DNA of 64,000 nt, from positions 62,399,607 through 62,463,606 of the forward strand of contig NC_077227.1 in assembly GCF_027887165.1 (NCBI RefSeq), written 5' to 3'. This DNA is from Monodelphis domestica. Taxonomy: Eukaryota > Chordata > Mammalia > Didelphimorphia > Didelphidae. Under the pieces are notes generated by a model that saw only the letters and a list, made by a program, of their open reading frames with translations, had not been told where the DNA came from and ran no database searches. Shown piece after piece: positions 59,081 to 64,000 of this stretch; positions within the stretch are counted from its first letter, which is position 1; each line of letters starts with the position of its first letter. The position numbers and the translations under genes were made by a program.

Positions 59081-59108
<28 letters not shown>
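59026..59108 (+). repeat. GGAA/GGGA/(GA)n microsatellite on a SINE tail
   Basis: GGAA units, a run of about 11 G, then about 14 GA units. Confidence 0.96.
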
Positions 59109-59111
<3 letters not shown>

Positions 59112-59539
59112 GATTTTTTAAAAAAACACTTCAAATCTTAGGTGAACTGATGCAGAGTGAAGTGAGTGTTATATAGTTATATAGAATGTTATATATATAG
59201 CAATGTTATAATGTTATAATGATGAAAGACTTGGCTACTCTGATTATACAGTGGTCCAAGACAAAAGATTCATGATGGAAAAAAAAAATCCACCTCCAGA
59301 GAGAGAACTGATGAATTCTGAGTGCCAGTTGGGAAGTATAATTTTCCTCCCATTCTTTATTCTTCTCACTTTGGAAAAAAATGGTCAATATGGAAATGGA
59401 TTTTGCACGATTTCCCTTGTATAACTGATCTGTTGCCTGCCCTCTCAAAGAGTGGGAGACAGGGAGAGAGTTAGAGAAAGAATCTGGAACTCATCATTTA
59501 AAAAGAAAAGAATGTTAAAAAAATTTTAATGGTTAGAAT

Positions 59540-60245
59540 ATAATTAAGGCTAGATGTGAACAAATGGATTAGCCATTAAAGATTAACTTGATAACTCATG
59601 TGATATGTGGTTTCAGTAATGAAAAGAGGATTAAAGAATCTCTGTCAAAATCTTGTCATCTCATACTGATTCGTGTAAAATAAGTTATATTGCAGAGCAC
59701 TGATAATATGCAGTAAAAGTTGTTTTCTTTTTTTTTTTTTTGAAAGATGAGTGGCATAAAAAGAAAGGTAGGAGAGAGTTGTAAGTTCAGCTTTGAGCTT
59801 GTTGAATTTGAGATGCTACCAAAGGACATCCAAATGGAAGTGTCCAGTAGGCAGATGGTGATCTCAGATTTCTAAGGAGATAATGGGGCTGAATTAATAA
59901 GATTTGAGAGTTGCCTACACAGAGATGAGACTTGGACCTATAGAAGCTGAGGACATGATCAATTGAGACAGTGTAAAGAGAAAGGGGAGCCAAGATAAAG
60001 CCATAGATGACACCTATAGTTAGGGAGTACAGTATGATTAGTGTTTCAGAAAAGAAAAATGAGAAAAAAAAAGAGACCAATAAATAAAACAAATGCCAAG
60101 AAAACACTGTCATGAAAACTCAGAGAAAAGAGATTATCTACCAGGAAAGGGTGGTCAAAACTATCAGATGGCCCAGAGAGGCCCAGAGAGATGATTACTG
60201 AGAAAAGGTCATCATATTTGATAAATAAAAGAGAGAAATGTAAAA
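59540..60245 (-). mobile_element. Old mammal-wide dispersed repeat, family not assigned
   Basis: Phrases such as GTCCAGTAGGCAGATGGTGA, GAGGACATGATCAATTGAGA and CCATAGATGACACCTATAG are typical of the downstream part of the same old element seen at 20995. Strand uncertain. Confidence 0.4.
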
Positions 60246-60365
60246 AAAAATTTTAATCAAATTAAATTAAAAATTAAATAATAAAAAATTTAATTAAATT
60301 AAAAATTTTTTAAAAAGAAAAGGTCATCATATTTGATAAATAAAAGAGAGAAATTTTAAAAAAGA
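60203..60365 (+). repeat. 43-bp direct duplication around an AT-rich spacer
   Basis: GAAAAGGTCATCATATTTGA..GAGAGAAAT occurs at 60203-60239 and 60317-60353, with AT-only sequence between. Confidence 0.85.
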
Positions 60366-60718
60366 AAATTAAAAAAAAAGAAAAGAGAGAAATTTAAATC
60401 AAATAGCATCTCAAATTCAACATCCTAAAATGTGAACTTCTAATGGAATGGGAAGTCAGATAGCAAGGGGCTGAGGCATAAATGAGAGGAAATAAAGTAG
60501 ATAGAGTTTTTTTTTTATTTTAAATGAGGTTTGTCTGTGCAAGGGAAGAGTGAGTTGGAACAAAATAGATTGTTTATTTGTTTGTTTGTTTGTTTTTTAA
60601 GGATGGGAGAGCCTGGGCATGCCTTTTATTGAGAAATTTGTACACTAATTACATATCTATAGGGAATAGTTTCTTGGGTAACCAAGCTCCTCTTACTTCC
60701 TCTTCTTTCTCCTTCCAG

Positions 60719-61064
60719 GAACAATGATAAAGAAAAGAAACCTGAAGCTGCTACCCACCAGGACACCTATGGGAAAGAACAAGAACCCTTGGAAAATAGC
60801 AGCCTTGGCCGATGCCAACCACCTAACCAGCTTGAACAGTTGAAGGATTATGGAGAAGAGAATGGTCTTCAAGGAAGCTCTAAAACTTGGGAGATAAAAG
60901 TGCGGGAGCATAGAGTAGAGCTGCTCAATGATTCCCCAAGCCCAGTCGGGCCATCCAAAGGCAGGACCCATCGTCAACCATCCAGCTCCAAGTTGATTCG
61001 ATTGGAAGATATTAACAGAGCAGCCATCCAGATCCAGAGGGGAGTCCAGATAACTCCATGCACG
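60719..61064 (+). CDS. PLP-dependent Ser/Thr dehydratase-like gene, exon 2
   Basis: A 346-base open exon with a very strong acceptor (TTCTTTCTCCTTCCAG) and a GT donor (CACG|GTACAG). It encodes 115 residues. About 85 are polar and probably disordered (NNDKEKKPEAATHQD... PSPVGPSKGRTHRQPSSSK). The end reads KLIRLEDINRAAIQI then QRGVQITPCT. That end fits the N-terminal helix and strand of fold-type-II PLP enzymes: threonine dehydratase TdcB and serine racemase share D-I--A---I----TP just before the S--LS and GSFK-RG segments. Such enzymes deaminate L-Thr or L-Ser to a 2-oxo acid and ammonia, or racemise serine. The PLP lysine would be in the next exon, which I do not see before 64 kb. The long leader is unusual for the family. 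The exon is well supported; the family call rests on about 25 residues. Confidence 0.6.
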
Positions 61065-61269
61065 GTACAGTATGAAATAAGACTTTGGTCAAGACAGAAC
61101 TTCTCAGGCCAAAGTGCTTTCTTTACTAAAGTGTAGGTAACAATACTGTACCTACTATAACAATGTTGTTGTGAGGATAAAATGGGATGCTAGTCTTATG
61201 TGAGGTACTATAATGATTAAAATTAATTTCTCCAATTTACAGGCTATTTGGAGCCCAGAAAATGTACTA

Positions 61270-61480
61270 GGGCAGTCAGTCACTGAATCAAAAAGCATTT
61301 ATTAGGCACTTACTATGGCTGAAGCTCTGTGCTAAGTGCTGGAGATGCAAAGAAAGACAAAAACACAGGTACCCCCTCCAGGAACTCACATTCTTATGAA
61401 GGAAACAATATGTAAACAACTATGCAGATGCCAGGGATCTATAGATGGCCAGATCTATAGGGAAAAGGAAGGAATATATT
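61270..61480 (+). mobile_element. Old dispersed-repeat head
   Basis: GCATTTATTAGGCACTTACTATG, GCTCTGTGCTAAGTGCTGG and CTCCAGGAACTCACATTC. Confidence 0.5.
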
Positions 61481-61845
61481 CTCAGAGGGTTCTTAATTTG
61501 GGGTCTCTGAAGTTTGAAAAAAAATTGTATACCTTATAATTGGTTTTCTTTGCATCTCTATGTATTTTATTTTATGCATTTTTAAAAATAGTATTTGTAT
61601 TCTGAAAAAGGATCCTTAGGACTCATCAGACTGTCAAAAGGATCCATGTAATAAATGTTTAAAAAACTGCTTCTTAGAGGGAAACAGTCATCCTCTATTA
61701 GCAACTCAAAAAAGAGATACAGTGGTGACTCCTAGAACTCTGCAGAAACTAACAGTCAACCTCTTCCAGCAACCAACTTAGTAATTCAAGTGTCAGTTGA
61801 GGAGTTTATCCCTGATGTTGCTGCACTAGTATTACTAATAATTAT
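61480..61845. other. Unassigned
   Basis: Ordinary AT-rich sequence; no exon of the dehydratase-like gene was found here. Confidence 0.4.
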
Positions 61846-61849
61846 TATC

Positions 61850-62330
61850 CTATATAGCTTTTCCCCCTTTTCATCTCAACTCTTTGGAAGAGGGCTATAT
61901 CAGGTATCTCCTCACATTCTCTTCTTAACCCTATACAATATGGCTTCCAACCTCATCAGTCAACTGGAATTGCTCTCTCCCAAGTTACTAATGATCTAAT
62001 TGAATGACCTTTTCTCAGTACTCATCCTTCTTGACCTCTGAGCTAATTGACCTTATTGATCACCTTCTAGATACTTTCTTCTCTATGGGTTTTCATGACA
62101 CTAATCTCTTTTGTTTCCTATCCTGGCTGTTTCTCCTGCCTTCTCAGTCTCTTTTGTTGGATCTTTGTTCATGTCATGGTTCTATCCAAAGTTCTATCCT
62201 TGGCTCTCTTCTCTTTTCTCTTTGTACTATCTTACTTGGTAATTGCATCCATTCCCAGTTCAATTATTATCTCTATTCTAATGATTTCAGGATCTATTGT
62301 TAAGTCCAAATTAGTGTGACTATGCTCAAG
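61850..62330 (+). mobile_element. L2 LINE, reverse-transcriptase fragment
   Basis: The frame gives ELIDLIDHLLDTFFSMGF, then SQSLLLDL, GSIQSSILGSLLFSLCTI and FNYYLYSNDFRIY. These follow the L2 order D--DH-LL, FS-G, GSVLGPLLF and YADD (here YSND). Decayed. Confidence 0.78.
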
Positions 62331-62484
62331 TAGGTCTAATTATTTAATGAATATTTTCATTGAGTTAGAACCAATGGCCCTATTTTATACAATTATAACT
62401 TTGAATAGCTTGAATTTTCTACATGAGACCACTTCATTATTTACACTAATCAGGTTCTAGCAGTATATGTCATTCAGTCAGTCA

Positions 62485-62600
62485 ATTAATTAACATTTAC
62501 TAAGTGCCCACTATGTGCTAGACTCTGTGGTAAATTGTGGGGATACAAAGAAAGACAAAAACCAGTCTCTACTCTCTCAAAAAGAAAGCTAGGTGGAATC
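62485..62600 (+). mobile_element. Old dispersed-repeat head
   Basis: ACATTTACTAAGTGCCCACTATG and GACTCTGTGGTAAATTGTGG. Confidence 0.5.
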
Positions 62601-62754
62601 TCATGGGCTAAAATGCTACAGGGAATCAGCCTAGGAATGATAGGAGACAGAAAGAGAATCACTTCTATGAGGAGGGAAACCAGGGCCATATTTGTCTGAA
62701 GAGACCAGTATATCTCGCTATACAGGGAATTCTCCAACCAACCTAGATTTTAAA

Positions 62755-62875
62755 ACAAAATACATAGAGGGGAAGGGAGACAGGGAGAAAACGTAGATTC
62801 TAAAATGTCAGAAAATAATTGTCAAAAATTGTTTTTACATGTAGCTGAAAAAAAGAAATAAATTGGGGAGGGGGA
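62755..62875 (+). mobile_element. L1 3' tail fragment
   Basis: AAAATGTCAGAAAATAATTG and TTGTTTTTACATGTAGCTG. Confidence 0.75.
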
Positions 62876-63244
62876 GAAAAAATGAAATAGACAGAGGATA
62901 GAAGCAAGGCCAGGAGACTGAGCATAAATATTTGAACATGTCACAATCCTGTAAAAATAATGCTAGGAGAGCTAACTTTCAGAATGAATTGAGGCTGGCA
63001 AAGGCAACTAGGGAGGAGGGTGAAGGAATTTTTTAAGGCTTAGTTAAAAGATAAGAGAGGATCTAAGAAGGAATGGACATAAGGATGACAATTGACAATA
63101 GAAAAAAGGGATTTGGTTTGGATTTGGCTTTTGTTTTCTTTTTTCAAGAAGAAAATAACTGTGGCACTGGAAATGACAGAACAAATAAAATTACAAGAGT
63201 TTACATCCAAGATAAATAAACAGTAAAAAAAAAAAGTAACTAAA

Positions 63245-64000
63245 CATCCCTGAATTAAAATCATCTGTACTAGATTGGTTATTTAAAGAACTGGCAAATG
63301 TGATTGCTGCACTACTACAGGGAATATTTGAAAGATCATGGAAAATGAGAATGGCATCACATGACTGAAGAAGGGAAGATGTTTTGATTTTTTTTTTAAT
63401 AAAGACTAGAATAGAATCTTCAAACTATAGACCAGTAGGCTTGATTTCCATTCCTAAGAAAAGCATAGATCATTAAAAAGAAGTAATATTTCCAAAAAAG
63501 CCAGCATAGTTTCATCAAGAACAATTCAGGTCAGGTCAAAATAATTTTTTGGACAGGATTACTAAATTAGTAAGTGAGGGAAATGCTACAGATGTTATTC
63601 CCCAAGATTTCAGCGAAGCCTTTGAGAAAGTATCTGACTCTTGCTTAGAAGCTTTCAATTTCACTAAAAATTTCTTATTTGCATTGTTTTTAAAAAGAAA
63701 TTATCTGGTTCTATTCTTGTGGAGAATATGGAAAGATGTGGACTAGATGATTATACTAATTATCAATCAGAAGGATTAAGAACTGATTGGATGAACAAAG
63801 ACTATAAAGGACCAGTGATAAACAAATGTGCTAGTTATCTCCTGACATTAGGAGTGATGATCTCAAGATGTGGAATGAAAAACATTGCTTAATTTTACTT
63901 ATTTGCTATTATGGTTATACTTGGAAGAGGGAATTGCTTTTTAAAGCATAATAGAGAAATAAAGAAAGTTCAGAAGGAAATAGAACACAGTTCTGAGAAT
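63245..64000 (+). mobile_element. CR1/L3 LINE, reverse-transcriptase fragment
   Basis: The 63549 frame gives DRITKLVSEGNATDVIPQDF then SEAFEKVSDS, matching the CR1-type pattern G-A-DV-Y-DFSKAFD-VSH; a GERCGLDD-like piece follows. Runs to the window edge. Confidence 0.75.

Larger units (their letters stand above)
58700..59530 (+). mobile_element. L1 LINE 3' end split by a SINE
   Basis: TTTTTTTGTGGTGGCAAAGAATTG to TAAGAAATGATAA, then resumes with GGTGAACTGATGCAGAGTG, CCACCTCCAGAGAGAGAAC and the 3' UTR. Confidence 0.8.

Noticed and set aside
60693-60977. Minus-strand hydrophobic open frame opposite the dehydratase exon
   Set aside because: It is the reverse of a plus-strand exon with strong splice sites; the hydrophobicity reflects the complement of Lys/Glu codons.
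61253-61320. Acceptor CCAATTTACAG followed by an open stretch as next exon of the dehydratase-like gene
   Set aside because: The translation (AIWSPENVLGQ..) lacks the expected S--LS/GSFK pattern and runs into an old repeat with an early stop.
62004-62319. Membrane-protein-like open frame
   Set aside because: It is the reverse transcriptase of a decayed L2 LINE (YSND in place of YADD).

Overview
The window is nuclear DNA of a marsupial. The evidence is the very high density of two marsupial SINE families: a tRNA-derived SINE with a GGGGCAGCTGGGTGGCTCAG-type head and a GATTCTAAGAC..GGTAAGGG tail, and MAR1-type copies carrying AAGGAAATGGCAAACCACTCC. These sit on top of marsupial L1, L2, CR1/L3, MIR and RTE-derived repeats. 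The species cannot be fixed from the sequence. About 99% of the window is intron, intergenic DNA and repeats, and coding sequence lies only in small exons.

Three host genes can be supported. (1) The last coding exon and 3' UTR of ANXA11 (annexin A11) lie on the plus strand at 1040 to about 1785, with the C-terminus ..YRKTLLKICGGND. (2) PLAC9, a small secreted protein, lies on the minus strand from about 36.9 kb to about 10 kb. Exon 1 carries the signal peptide, intron 1 is about 21.9 kb, exons 2 and 3 are clear, and two competing last exons can be seen. ANXA11 and PLAC9 are convergent, as I recall them in human 10q22.3. (3) On the plus strand, two exon candidates at 52.16 kb and 60.72 kb join in phase. 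They encode an unstructured N-terminal leader followed by the opening segment of a fold-type-II PLP-dependent serine/threonine dehydratase or racemase. The rest of that gene, including the PLP lysine, would lie past 64 kb. I know of no such gene beside PLAC9 in placental mammals, and this is the most interesting item in the window.

Layout: 1-9 kb is the ANXA11 end, an LTR-like fossil and L1/SINE debris. 9-37 kb is the PLAC9 body, whose large intron holds a decayed L1, a Tigger-like transposon inside a ~50-bp tandem repeat, a pure GGGAA array and a second truncated L1. 37-52 kb is intergenic, with a GAA/GAAA array, a G-rich block, L2 and many SINEs. 52-61 kb is the dehydratase-like gene start, with a possible solo LTR and an L1 in its intron. 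61-64 kb is L2 and CR1/L3 reverse-transcriptase fragments. Several purine-rich microsatellites (GGAA, GAAA, GAA, GA) start at the 3' tail of a forward SINE.
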